Shown here piece by piece: positions 34,301 to 45,438 of a stretch of DNA of 64,000 nucleotides. This stretch comes from Adiantum capillus-veneris. Taxonomy: Eukaryota; Streptophyta; Polypodiopsida; Polypodiales; Pteridaceae. How positions within the stretch are numbered: position 1 is the first letter of the stretch; each line of letters opens with the position of its first letter. The translations under genes were made by a program, and so were the position numbers. Location of the stretch: NCBI GenBank assembly GCA_014529385.2, contig CM043952.1, positions 63,166,870 through 63,230,869 of the forward strand. Direction: 5' to 3'. The notes beneath the pieces were generated by a model. That model was not told where the DNA came from, did not search any database, and saw nothing but the letters and a program-made list of their open reading frames with translations.

Positions 34301-34849
34301 CTTGTGATAAAGGATATGTGAAGCACATACGTTAGCACCAAGCAATCAAATTAGTAAGCATGTATCACTCTAGTTGGAGTTTTCTTATCATATGTAAAGT
34401 GTGTTTGGCGATTAGGTTTAGTCTCTTCATGTTTAAGTCAAGTTCTGAACCTTGAATACTAGTTATGGTGGGGTTGTTTAATAATGTGATAAGATAACAA
34501 GTCAAGGACTTAAGTTTTGTTGATGAGTTATGTCAGTAGTTACTTTCAAGGAAAGTGAGAAGAGGTATTCTTTAACATACCTCCTAGTCGCGATAACTCG
34601 TTTAGTATACTCAACTGAGTTCTAAATGTAGTATATACACTATGTTGGATAGGGTCCATTTACACAAAATGGATACAAAGGGACAACAATGTGGAAAATC
34701 AGAATGCTATTCTTGATTTCATTGAGCCTCCTACTGGATCGTGTTCCGGTAATGGACAGCTTGATCCATGAAGGTTGCCATTGTGGAAAACATTAGTGTT
34801 CTTATGAAGATACCACCACTTTTGTTTTTGAGGATGAAAAGATTTCTCC

Positions 34850-34862
34850 AAGGGGGGAGTAA
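34850..34862 (+). other. Polypurine tract before short LTR unit 1
   Basis: AAGGGGGGAGTAA immediately before the TG of the unit at 34863. A related tract AAGAGGGGAGTAA precedes unit 3 (35171-35183). Confidence 0.6.
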
Positions 34863-35007
34863 TGCCCGGCTTAGGGTAAGATCGGGCAGGCCAAGGGCCA
34901 AGACAGACATGCGGTATAGGGGTCCCTATTACTAGCAAGGCACGGCCTATATAGGGCACGGTTGGGTGAAAAGTTGCATGCTCCAGTCCCCAGTTCTTAT
35001 ACTGTCA
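34863..35007 (+). repeat. Short LTR unit 1 (forward), likely S1 3' LTR
   Basis: Starts TGCCCGGCTTAGGG and ends TTATACTGTCA, 145 bp. Contains CCTATATAGGGC and GCATGCTCCAGTCCCCAG, blocks that recur in units 2 and 3 and are loosely shared with 17811-17963. Confidence 0.6.
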
Positions 35008-35155
35008 AGCCTAATGTAATACTTGGGGGATTGGAGCATTCCACTGTCCACCCAATTGTACCCTATATAGGCCTTGCCTTGCTAATAATAGGGACCCCCT
35101 GTACCGAATGTCCATTGTGGCCCTTGGCCTGTCCGGTCTTACCTTAGGCTTGCCA
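35003..35155 (-). repeat. Short LTR unit 2 (inverted)
   Basis: The reverse complement starts TGGCAAGCCTAAGG and ends TTAGGCTTGACA and is clearly homologous to units 1 and 3, including CCTATATAGGG and ATGCTCCAATCCCC. It abuts unit 1 head-on, sharing TGTCA. Confidence 0.7.
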
Positions 35156-35183
35156 TAAAAATGCTTCTCCAAGAGGGGAGTAA

Positions 35184-35322
35184 TGTCAGGCCTAGGGTAA
35201 GACTGGCATGCCAAGGGCCAAGATGGACATGCGGTACATGGGGTCCCTATTATTATCAAGGTAGGGCCTATATAGGGCACAATTGAGTGGAAAGTTGCAT
35301 GCTCCAATCCCCAATCCTTATA
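35184..35322 (+). repeat. Short LTR unit 3 (forward)
   Basis: Starts TGTCAGGCCTAGGG after its own PPT-like tract and ends near CAATCCTTATA. Right end approximate. Confidence 0.6.
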
Positions 35323-35465
35323 GGTTGAGGCTATAGTTTCTTAATTATCCTAGCATTTGAGAATTTTGGCTATTTAAGCATCTTCTTTGCCAGATTCTTT
35401 GTAATCTTGGCCACCATATCTCATTGTTCCTTCCATTCATCATCAACGGATTTTTAATTTTCCCT

Positions 35466-36195
35466 TCACCTTATATGCGGCGCTCTGCTACTCCCATTTC
35501 TAGTCACTGCCCTTATTGACATTGGTTCAGGTGTTTTTTGTTCAGATCCTTCTGGTTCGGCAACATTCGTGCACTGAGGTGCATACGTATAGAAATTTAA
35601 TTCCCTTTTCCCAAAATTAGTATTGCCTCTACCTTGGCCAATATCCCCTTGGTATCTGCTTGTGCCACCTCCATCACTCATGCTAGTTTCATTCTCCTTG
35701 GAGCCACTTGCCCGATCTGTTTTCATCGCTTTTGGATTCATCAATGCAATCCTAGATAAGTCCTTTCCTTTCTTGAAGTGATGAATTCTTATCTCACAAT
35801 TGTTCCACACATGCCAATAAGCTTTACAATACGTGTAACGAGAACATTCATATGACCGATGATCTCTAGATCTGCACTTGGAACACAAAGTCTCCACCTT
35901 TTCCACCACTGAAGACCTCGTTTTGTCTATCTCAGCTATCTGTTTTGACATTTCTTCCAGCTTCTTAGTCCACTAACCTTTCTTCTTGCCTTTAGCTTTT
36001 TCATCCAAGTCACTATCAGATGAGCTAGAAGCTATGCTAGAATTTGACCCTTTAGTCGATATTTTGCTATCACTAAAATTTATTCTCTTGTGGCTCCTTT
36101 CCTTTTTAGCCTGCTATTCCAGTTTTAGGGCTCATTGAACCAGATCGTTGGATTTATTTGTATTTGGGAGACCTCTCACCACAAATACCCTCTTA
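35466..36195 (-). pseudogene. Retrotransposon gag C-terminus with two zinc knuckles
   Basis: The minus-strand frame is open from about 36195 to 35466 apart from three in-frame stops near 36135, 36115 and 35974. The N-terminal part reads RGLPNTNKSNDLVQ, typical of the end of a gag domain, followed by a Ser/Asp stretch and a coiled segment. A first knuckle CX2CX4HX4C (CSKCRSRDHRSYEC) is followed at once by a second, imperfect one ending WHVWNNC. A Gly-rich tail ends at 35466. It may be gag of the G3 or another gypsy family; no pol lies next to it. Confidence 0.65.
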
Positions 36196-36775
36196 CAATG
36201 AACAAGAATTAGGCAATGTAAACACACAAGAAATGCCTTCAAATAAGCTTAATTGACACAACTTTATGATACAGATCACCTTGAATTCGCCCAAAGCACG
36301 CTACACAAGTGGAAGGACGAAGATTCTAAAGCCAAGCTTCCCTTTGAAGCACCAATACCTCAACTTGTTGATAATGAAAGAGCACGTACAAGAGTGGTTT
36401 GAGATATGGCACTCACACTCTCTCACTGTTGCAATGTGCAATGTCAAGCTTCCCTCACACCAAGTGGGAAGCTCACAAAGTAGTCACTACACCTAAGTCT
36501 CTCCTCATGCATAGAGTGTTGGGGAGTTATGTGAGAGATTAGAGACCAAAGATCGGAGATCCTTTATAGGAAGAAGGGGGGCCTATTTATAGGTTAGCGA
36601 CCCTTGGTTAAGGTTGCTGGTATCCTATTTTACAAGCCAACAAATTGAGATTTTTAATTTTTTGAATATCAAAATATTGTGGTCCTTCTTTGTCTGTTTG
36701 AGTCATGAATGTGGGCTTAAGAGCAAGGCATTATTGATGGTTGATAAGGTCAAATTAGAGAGTTAAGGAGAAGGA

Positions 36776-36778
<3 letters not shown>
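36196..36778. other. No recognised gene; possible LTR remnant
   Basis: Sequence with a TATA-like word (CTATTTATAGG near 36580) and no supported coding frame. LTR boundaries could not be set. Confidence 0.35.

Positions 36779-36839
<61 letters not shown>
36779..36839. repeat. (GA)n microsatellite
   Basis: About 61 bp of uninterrupted AG repeats. Confidence 0.95.
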
Positions 36840-36845
<6 letters not shown>

Positions 36846-37382
36846 ACTATGTACATTTCTTGAAGGAAGGTACTTTTTAGGTTAGGTCATTGGATATTTG
36901 TGTTACTAGGTTAATATTAGTAATCACTAAAACAGTTAATGATACATTTATACAGGATAGAATGAGTTGAATGGTTGAAGAAATATAAGTGAATAAAGTC
37001 AAGGAATTCTTGTGATGGTGAAGCTTTGAAGAAGTTGAATTCATCCTTGTGTAGATTCTCAAAAATGACCATCGATCCTCTTCTTCTTCTTCTCTTCTTT
37101 ATACCACCACCGCCAAGGTTGATCATCGTGAGATGAAAATGATGATTTGGTTGTTGATAATCTCCAATTTGTAAAGATTAAATTATGGTTTACATGCTCA
37201 ATTTTATGTATATAGAGAAGAGATAAGATGGAATTGTAACTTAGAAGTGATAGAGAGAGACATACATATGGTGTATGTATGTAGAAGTTCATATGAGAGC
37301 TATGGAGGTGAGAGGGGAGAGTAGTGGTGAAGAGGGTAAGAGAATCCATGGAAGGTACAAGTTTGAGTGAGGTATGGAGAGC

Positions 37383-37384
<2 letters not shown>

Positions 37385-37434
<50 letters not shown>
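37385..37434. repeat. (GA)n microsatellite
   Basis: About 50 bp of uninterrupted AG repeats, followed by imperfect GAGT copies. Confidence 0.95.
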
Positions 37435-37437
<3 letters not shown>

Positions 37438-38457
37438 GAGAGTGAGTATAGAAGTGTGAAGCGATGTGAGAGGAGAGTAGGAGTTACTTGTGAGAAAAGT
37501 GGACAGACTAGGGTCTATCAAAAAAATCCTATCTCACTAATGGTAGCTTCAAAAATTATGAAAACATTGAGGAGATCATTTATCTTGTGGACCATATTTT
37601 TCATTTTGACCACTTTTTTAAAATCCAAGTGCAGGTGGATGCCAAAAACTCCATCAAAATACATGTTTTTTATCCATGCAAAAGCCTCCTAGTGGCCCCT
37701 TTTTGTTGAATTTGCATAAGCTCCAAGAGTGAGCCTCTCCTTGCATGAGAGAATGACATAATAAATTCTTAAGGGTTTAATTGAAACCATGCATGGATTT
37801 TGACTATTCACAAATATGACATATGGGTATGACGTGAAAAAATAGGTTAGTCTATAAACAATTCAGCAATCTAGAATAGTGTGATCTATATAAATTGGAA
37901 AAATCAAATATATAAAAACATAGGGAAATCAAGTGAGGGGGATCTCATTTGTATTTATTGATGTAATTTTATTTACTTGGAGTAAAAGAAAATGCATGTT
38001 AAAAATATTAATTTAGTAAAAAAGAATGACTGGGTGAAAGGTATTTTTGTGGTTTTTCCTTGGAGTGGATTCACACCAAAATTTAGAGAGGCTTACATGA
38101 ATAATTTTATTTATAGAATAGGAAATATGCACAATGGTAAGAGAAATTATGCAAGTAGTGAGTAAATGTACATAGTAGACTTAGACAAATAATTCACACC
38201 TAGTTATAAATACTTAAAAAAATATGAAAATAATAATAATAATAAATTCCTATATTTAAACCCTCCACAAAATGAAAAATGGGCCATAATGTATTTCTTA
38301 TTTTTATTTTTTGGCTCAACTAGCTCAATGACTAGCTAGCTAAGGAAATTCAAGGAGATATGGGGAAAGACCCCTAGCTCACATACACCGATGTACAATG
38401 GAAAGGTGAAGATAGCCATAGTGTTTATGTTATTTTGGCTGGGTGATGTAACTCACT
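37435..38457. other. No recognised gene, AT-rich
   Basis: AT-rich sequence with short A/T runs and a small AAT array near 38230. No coding or structural feature is supported. Confidence 0.4.
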
Positions 38458-39263
38458 ATGGAAAACACGAATAGCCAAAACGGAAATCACTACAAGCATA
38501 TCTACTTTGATAGTCGAGTGATTAGCCTAGTAGAAAGGACTTACATTGAAGCCGAGCAATGGGTGATGACTTTAGTGTTTGCATGTAGGAAGTTTAAAGT
38601 GTATATGATCATTTACAATTTCTATGTGCTCACATCTAACAATTTGTTGCCTGAAGTGGTGCTTCATCTAAAGCCCAGAAGACGAATTACAAATTGGGTG
38701 CTAGAACTGCAAGAGTTTGAGTTTGAGTTCAAGATTGACCATTGCCGACATTTTGGTAAACAAAGAAGCTCGCTTGTTGGTATATCCAAGGGTGGTGAGA
38801 GAAGAAGTTGAGGAAGATCGAGACATGGAAGGAGCTTTTGTTATGTGGTTTGATGGAGCATACCAAAGGGTGATATAGAATGCAGGAGGAGGAGTGGTGA
38901 TACAAGATCCACAAGGTCAGGTGATCTTCTTCAAGGCTTATGATTTAGAGGATGTCCACATGAATAATGAGGCAAAGTACTTGACTCTCCACTTTGGCTT
39001 GAAGCAATTTGTGTAGTTTGGTATTTCCCAGCTTGTGGTCAAGGGTGATGCCCACTTGGTCATCAAACAACTGTTGGGGCAACGACAACTAAAGAGGGAT
39101 ATTCTTAAAAGTTGGTTTTTCCTATAGAAAAGTTGTTAAAGTTTTTTGAGGTTGTGCACTTTAAGCATGTTAGAAGGAAACATAATCAAGAAGCTGATCA
39201 ATTGGCTACTAGTAGTTGCGTGCAAACACATGTTGTGGGTTTATATGTGGCACCTACCACTTA
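38458..39263 (+). pseudogene. Decayed RNase H and second RNase H of a gypsy pol
   Basis: The frame at 38458-38811 matches the end of the first RNase H and its connection (IEAEQWVMTLVFACRKF, then WVLELQEFEFEFKI, compare IELQEFEFSFLV in G1). After a shift near 38755 a second RNase H is readable at 38850-39220: WFDGAY, MNNEAKY, VVKGDAHLVIKQ and HVRRKHNQEADQLA. Unlike G1 this copy keeps Asp in the last motif (EADQLA). Stops and shifts occur near 38878, 39015 and 39110. No RT or integrase is attached. Confidence 0.7.
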
Positions 39264-39520
39264 TGTAGGTAGAGAGAATTTGAAGTTTGCCTGCCACTTT
39301 ACGCTCCTCGACTGCTCTTTGATTCTGCAAATTTTAATTCTGCTCACTGCCTCAATTGTCATGCTTGAATTATTGTCAAATATTCTACAGCTTCTTGCTC
39401 TGTGTGCTTTGCACTGCCATAATTGCCTCTTACAAATTGTGACTTCTCCTCTAATCCACTTGCTCTGATTGCATGATTCCTAACCTCTATACTTAAGAGA
39501 GAGATATTGAGAGATTCAGT
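39264..39520 (+). repeat. LTR fragment related to 53822-54070
   Basis: About 250 bases closely match 53822-54070, from TGTAGGTAGAG (TGTTGGTGAAG there) through TTGCCTGCC, CTCAATTGTCATGCTT and ATACTTAAGAGA. It directly follows the RNase H remnant, implying a join between two elements. Confidence 0.75.
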
Positions 39521-40639
39521 GCTCAAGATGCAAGTATAAGTGATTGCATTTGAGGAATGGCTTTCCCTTCACATTCGGTTAAGGACACTAGCATGGCTTG
39601 GAACAACAAGCAACAGATTGGCATAAAACCATCTGCTAGCACACACTCGACAACTGGCACACACTTTAACTTGTTATATCTTTTTGACCTGGGTTCCAAT
39701 TAATGCACAATCACTTCTTGCTAACCCCATATACTGAGTACTACTCTCTTGAATTGTGCCAAGCTCCAAAAAACACTAGATGTCACACCGAGCAAGGTGA
39801 TTGACCTAGCATAGAACAAGCCCCCGAGGAAACTTAAACTCGCGATAACTTGGTGACCAGATCTCTGATTGCTCATCTGAAAAGACCGATGTGCTCCGCA
39901 AGTGAGTGCTTTAGGCCCATGAATTCACTTCATTTTTGTCCCCTGAGTTTTGCAGTTGCCCAATCTGGTACGGATCTGCAATTGACTCAAACTTCAACCT
40001 ACCATAACTTCCTCACCGTAGCTCCAATCAATGAGTCGTAAAGATAGGCCAGTAGAGCACTTCAAGTGCTGTAGTTCTAGATCATAAACTCCCATCTGTG
40101 CTTACTTTAAACATACTCTTTTTTAGTATCATTAAGGCATTTGTTGGCCCTTTAAAACCGCATCTGGCATACATTAATTATTAAACTTGGCCTATTAACA
40201 AGCCTTGATCACTGCACATTAATCACGTAAGCTTCAAATAAGCTCAACGTGCATTTTTCTGGTATTTTTCTTGGCATGATAGCGGAGTTGCACGACATCC
40301 ACCCCCTTAGAACCTGCACAACCTCCGGTCTGTGGCAAGTGCAATTCAATCTGCATCTGTTATAGGAACCTTAAGCTCGTTTCCATTATCAGACTCACGT
40401 AGTTGGTAAACATATGAGAAATAATATTAGGCTTATACCCTATCATCAATGTTCTAGCTTAATCATTAGGTATCTGCCCATCAAAAATCTTTGAACCGTA
40501 TCTGTCGTATCTCAAAGGCATTCAATTATGGAAAACATGTTTAGTGAACCTCGCTAGACTCAAGTGCTCCAGTTAATGATGCACATGGCTTGACCATCAA
40601 GCTCACTTTAGGGAACCATGTCAAGCTTAAGTATGCCTT
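39521..40639. other. No recognised gene
   Basis: No domain, array or LTR end could be supported. The frame at 39850-40041 has no motif. The left limit of the ORF1 fossil is unclear and may reach slightly into this stretch. Confidence 0.4.
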
Positions 40640-43248
40640 AGTCTGTCTACACATGGAATGGCCGTCAAGTCCTTTACTTCAGAACCCTCAACTCCCAATC
40701 CATAGTCGCTTTCCATTTAGCATCCACTTCATGAACAATTTGCTCTTTAAGTGCATCTTCTTCAGTTTTAGAGAGCTGGACCATTGGCACTTGTTCTTCA
40801 TTGATGATTGGTACTTGGAATTCAAAGCTTCCTATCTATCCTTCTGTTGACTGTGTTTCCATTTTTGCAAAGGAGACTGATGGTATCTTTAGATTTGGGT
40901 GTTTAGATGTCCCTTCCTCCTACTGAGCTTTGATATTCCCTTCTCTCAACAGCTGATTAGCTCTCTTTAAATCCTCTATCACTTTAAATAGATGCTCTTC
41001 TCTTTGTACACGCATTAGGGTGAGGTCCCTTCTTTGTGCTTGTTCCAACTTCAGCTCAAGTTCCAAGTCTTTGTTCCTCTTTTCCAAAGTCTTGTTAACT
41101 TCATCTTCCCCTTGAGTGAAGCTACTATTGGGTTTTCTCTGATTTGCTTCAAAAATGTCGCTTGGTCATTGACTCTTTGTTCTAAATATTGCAAAGAGGC
41201 ATTTGCTACATTCAAATGTACTTAGAGCTTTCTTACTGACCGAATAGTGCTCATAAGTTCATTTTTTACTTCAGTCAGTTGTTGATGCTTGCTTTTATAG
41301 GCATCTGATAGCTTGGTGAGGAGCTCCCCTAATTCTTCTATCTCCTTTTGTTTCTTTTCCTTGATGCTTTGGTGTTGTTCTGCTTCCTTCTTGAGCTCTT
41401 TGATCTGGCCTAGTTGAATAATTTCAATGATGTTCATCCTATCTTCAAGCTCGCCTTGGAGAGCATCAATCACTTGTTCCAACTCTTGAGCTTTAGCACT
41501 ACGGCTAAGAGATGCTGTTCACATATTTTCCATCATCAACTGTATCTACTTTGCATATTTATTAACCTGGATGATACCTTCATCCGTTGTTTCCCATTCT
41601 TCAAATTCCCTGAGGCTTTTTAGATGGTCCAATGGATTCTGCTTGAGGTTTTGTAGATGGTTCCACTGATTCTACTTGAGGTTTTGTAGATGGTTCAACC
41701 ACATCTTTGTATTTTTCCTTGGGCTGTTCTTGAATGGCTTCCTCCTCTTTTTTCTCATCTCCTTTTGTTTCCTTGCCATCATCTGATTTGTCAGTTGGTG
41801 AAGCGCTTGGACTAGGAAATGGTTGATCTTCTTGTTCAGTAGTGGGTGAGGGTGGTCTTGGTGACATCTCCCCATGTTCTTGTTGTGGTTCAGTTGGTTT
41901 TGCAGCTTCTTATTGTTGTGTTTGTCAAGCAGTTGACTCCTCTCTTGATTTTCTTTGTGCTTCTAAATCCTCTTGTATCTTTAGGGCTTTGGCTTCCGCA
42001 TACATTCTTTATAGGATATCCTTCGGATCTTCTTGGATCTTCTTCTCAGGGTTCTTGATTCTAGGACCCTTGATTTCCCTTGGACTCCATGATTTTGGGT
42101 TCTCTCCTGCAGCTTGTTGACTTCATTCATAAGATTCTTTCTCTCTTTTGAACCTTGCTTTTTTCTGTTGAGGTTCTTTCTGATGGGGAGCCACTGCTTT
42201 TCTTTTCATTTCTTCTCTCCTTGCCCTTTTTTGTTGAGGTTCTTCTTGATGGGCAGCCACTGCTTTTCTTTTCATTTCTTCTCTCCTTGCCCTTTTTTCT
42301 TCATTGTCAGAACTCTCTTCATTGCTATGGGCTTCAGGTGAGCTTTTTATCGATTCTTCATCTGATTTATCGATTCTTTTCTTCTTTGATTTAGTGGCTC
42401 GTGGAGAGGGTTGAGCTGTAACTATCCATGTATTCTGATATGGGGCTGGTGGCAAGTTATCGGCCATCCCAATGGCATGGTATGCAATCTAGGTTAGAAC
42501 TTTTGGAGCTCCCAGATATGCTACTCTTCCTTCCTTCTTTGTGCTCTTGAGTGTTGTAAGCACATATTGAGAATGATATATTGTTTGTCTTGTTGTTGAC
42601 TTCAATACCTGCGTGAAGGTGGTTGCAACCGCATGATTTGGAGTTGTGTATCTTGGTGGTCTCTTTGCGAGGAAGTGGAAGTGCTGGTGATAAAGACGAG
42701 CGGGATCCTCCACTTGCTTTATAATAAGTTTAGAGAAGGTGGCATCAGCTGTATCCTTTGTGAATGTACTAGCTGTCTTCCTATCTTTGGCCCTCATTGT
42801 CATACCTTCAGTGGGAAGTTTTAGTGCTTCAGCCACTATATCTTTGTTAATGAACACTTCAACTTTTTGTCCTTGCTTGATCCGTAATTTGGGCAGATCC
42901 ATCCTCGTTGATTGTTGACAATAGTTCATAAGCTCTCTAGAAGTCTACTCCACATGGCTCTTGATCATAAAATTCTCGAAGTCTTAAATTTCTATTGGCT
43001 TCTTTTGTTGTTGGCTTTGCGGCTACATCATAGACTTCTTTGGGTAGCATCTGCAACTCTACCTGATTTCCATTTCCACTCTTGAATCTGTCGGTGAAGA
43101 CTGTGGTGTTGTGTTCTTCAAGCTGTTCTTTTGATAGGTAGGTTACCTTGGCCGTTTTCACTGAACTCGGCTCCAACTAATATGGTGGTAACTCTTGCAG
43201 CTTTTTCTTCTAAGTCATTCTCTTCTTTGCTTTCTTAGCAGCTTGCAT
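40640..43248 (-). pseudogene. Long decayed ORF1: basic N-terminus, globular domain, low-complexity middle, coiled-coil C-terminus
   Basis: One former gene of roughly 850 codons can be followed from an ATG at 43248 (MQAAKKAKKRM) to about 40640. Order: Lys-rich start; a globular part at 43180-42490 with EVFINKDIVAEALKLPTEG; a basic region with a 22-residue tandem repeat (KRARREEMKRKAV, about 42290-42140); Glu/Lys/Pro sequence with three EPSTKPQ-type repeats (41700-41610); then heptad-like coiled coil (41600-40900, for example EEHLFKVIEDLKRANQLL). Breaks: frame changes near 42945, 41615 and 41105, and in-frame stops including 42489, 42123 and 41222. Stops are far rarer than chance in this frame. 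It lies downstream of an LTR and PBS-like site, so it may be a 5' extra ORF or a gag-like ORF1. The globular part recalls domains annotated as putative plant transposon protein; that link is from memory and unproven. Confidence 0.6.
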
Positions 43249-44465
43249 TACACCTATTAGGAGAATACACTTTCAAAGTTAGAAAATTCCACAAATTCCG
43301 CTCTGAATTGCTCTGTGTTTGAATTGCTAGCAAATGATGTCCGTTTCTGCTTCAAATCAATTTTGAATTAAGCATGCATAAATGCATAAAAACATGTAAA
43401 GATCAAAACCATTCAATCCAGGCAAAAATTGCAAGCAAATAATCGCGATTATTTACAGCAAGAAAATTTTTCCATATTTTGCACCTTTGACTTCATAGGC
43501 TTGAAGAACATATGATTTAAATACTCTAAGTGAAGTGTGAGCGCATTTTAGTGTACAGGGTGGAAATGGTGCCAGATTTAGTCTTCAGACTATGAAACAG
43601 TAGATATGAAGGGATTTTGGGTTTTTGAGATCCAAATGTGATCAAACTTGATTGGTGGGCTTGTCACATCATGTTTTAGTCCCATAAGGTCAAAGTTGAA
43701 ATTTGAACTCATTTTGGTAAAAATGTAAACAATGGCGATTATTAACATTTTCATCAAATTGGACAATTTTTCTTGCAAATTGGTTCTAGACATCCTATAG
43801 ACCCTCTGTGTGAGATGTGAGATGTTTTGGATCAAAAAATGTGACAAATAACTCAAAATTTGGACAGAAGAGCTTTTAGTGCATTTTTTTGACAAAATCT
43901 GGGATTTACTTGATCTTTTGGGCTCATATTTGACATGTGGCATGAGATAGATTTCTACAAGTGATATGTGAAGCAAAATGATGATTTTCAAGCCAATTGT
44001 GTGCAAAAGTACATAATCACAATTATTAACAACAATTGTATTTTTTGCTTGAAAAGGTAATTTGATGACCTACACATCTTCATTACATCTAAAACAAGTC
44101 CTAAATTGAGTTTGGTAAGATTTGGTCATGTCGGGATCACTTGGTGCTCTTGTCGACTATGAAATCTCTGGTTTTTGTTACCGGTGTGTAGAGTTGTTTG
44201 GTCACTTTTGAAGCCATGGACTTGTCCGTTAAATAGTCCTGGTGCTACTCATCCAGTTTGGGCTCATTTGGAGTCAGTTTGACTCTATATGTCCAAATTG
44301 ACGCTTTGTAGCCTTCAAGCTATTTCCTGCTACTAGAGAGCTTGCCTTGACTATTTTCTTGAAACCATCTACGTACATTGTGTATAGACCTTGTCTATAA
44401 GCTGCCCGTGGAGTCAGAATTCAATTCTGGCATGTAGCAAAAACCTAGATTATTTACTTGGGGAT
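43249..44465 (-). other. Probable leader between PBS-like site and ORF1
   Basis: AT-rich in its left part. The minus-strand frame at 43590-44006 looks like chance in AT-rich sequence. No splice or repeat structure could be confirmed. Confidence 0.4.
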
Positions 44466-44484
44466 CCCCTCGACCACTACCAAA
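44466..44484 (-). other. PBS-like site next to G3 LTR
   Basis: On the minus strand TTTGGTAGTGGTCGAGGGG follows the LTR end CCA. It resembles in layout the TTTGGCGCCG...GGGGA primer sites of Athila-like elements, with several mismatches. Supported mainly by position. Confidence 0.4.
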
Positions 44485-45405
44485 TGGTCATCTATGGAAG
44501 TGTTCTACTATCTAGGGGCATACTATAGTTCAAGTCTTCTCCAATTTGGTTGAGCTGACATGCCGCTATGGTCGTTTTTGTGTTGTAGGAATCCGTATAT
44601 AGCTGGGATTCTAGGGTTTTTTCCTTGGCCTAGACCTGCTACCCGACTGCATAGAAATGTTCTTTGATGAGTTTAGAACTTACCCCTCATGTCTCGTGTG
44701 AAATGGCGCTGAAAATGGGCGAGTGTGGACTCCGAAAATCGCGCGCGAAGAAGGTAGAGAGCTCTCTTCCGCAAGAGTGACTAGTGGAAATGAGGTGATT
44801 TTAGGCCACCTAAGATATCTATACTCGGACTTCACAAAATACTTTTCCCTAGATTCTCCTGTTAGTCCTACTAGGCTGTGAGTTCTACGTTAGACTCAAA
44901 AAATTCCTCGATCGGACTCTGTTAGCTCATTCTGCAAGAATTTGCAAAAACAAGCCCTGACGGCCTAATTTAGGCTTCCCGCTTCCGTTTGTCATTTAGA
45001 TTGAAAATTTTTGTGCCTATCCATCGTGTTCTTCTAATCATCACCGTATCTTCAGTTTTTTAATGTGAGCTCATTTGCTATTTATTATTAATTTTTGATC
45101 GGTTTATTGAAAAATTCAAAGAATATAATAAAATGCAATAAAAAAGGAAAATTGAAAGCTCAATAATTAAGAAAATCCATTGAAAAACACTATTTTATCA
45201 CTTTTTGGTGGATTTCTCTATTGTAAAGCTCCAATATCAAGAGAAACTAATGCAAATAAGCAAAAAGGTTATATTTTGACGTACTTTTTGATAATATATA
45301 CACTATTTACACTCATCGAGAAGATGTTATCAACAGCTGAAATTCCACTGTTGATGATTTTTAAGGATATTATTAGGTAATTTTGCAAAAAACCACACGT
45401 TATCA
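44485..45405 (-). repeat. Proposed G3 LTR (about 920 bp)
   Basis: In element orientation it starts TGATAACGTG just after a purine tract and ends GATGACCA at the PBS-like site, giving TG...CA ends. A second LTR copy is not present in the window, so boundaries are inferred from the flanking PPT and PBS-like sites. Confidence 0.45.
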
Positions 45406-45410
45406 TCTAA

Positions 45411-45427
45411 CTTTTTCCTCCCTCTTC
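45411..45427 (-). other. G3 polypurine tract
   Basis: GAAGAGGGAGGAAAAAG on the minus strand, five bases before the proposed LTR start and shortly after the stop of the post-integrase frame. Confidence 0.5.
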
Positions 45428-45438
45428 AAACATTGCCC

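Noticed and set aside
43590..44006. 138-codon minus-strand frame
   Set aside because: AT-rich, Ile/Ser/Lys composition, no motif, and it lies in the proposed leader; probably chance.
44700..44790. Possible 5' exon of a host gene with a splice-donor-like GGTAAGT on the minus strand
   Set aside because: It falls inside the proposed G3 LTR and no downstream exon or coding start of a host protein could be found.
45020..45400. AT-rich segment considered as a MITE or matrix-attachment element
   Set aside because: No terminal inverted repeats or target duplication seen; it sits inside the proposed LTR.
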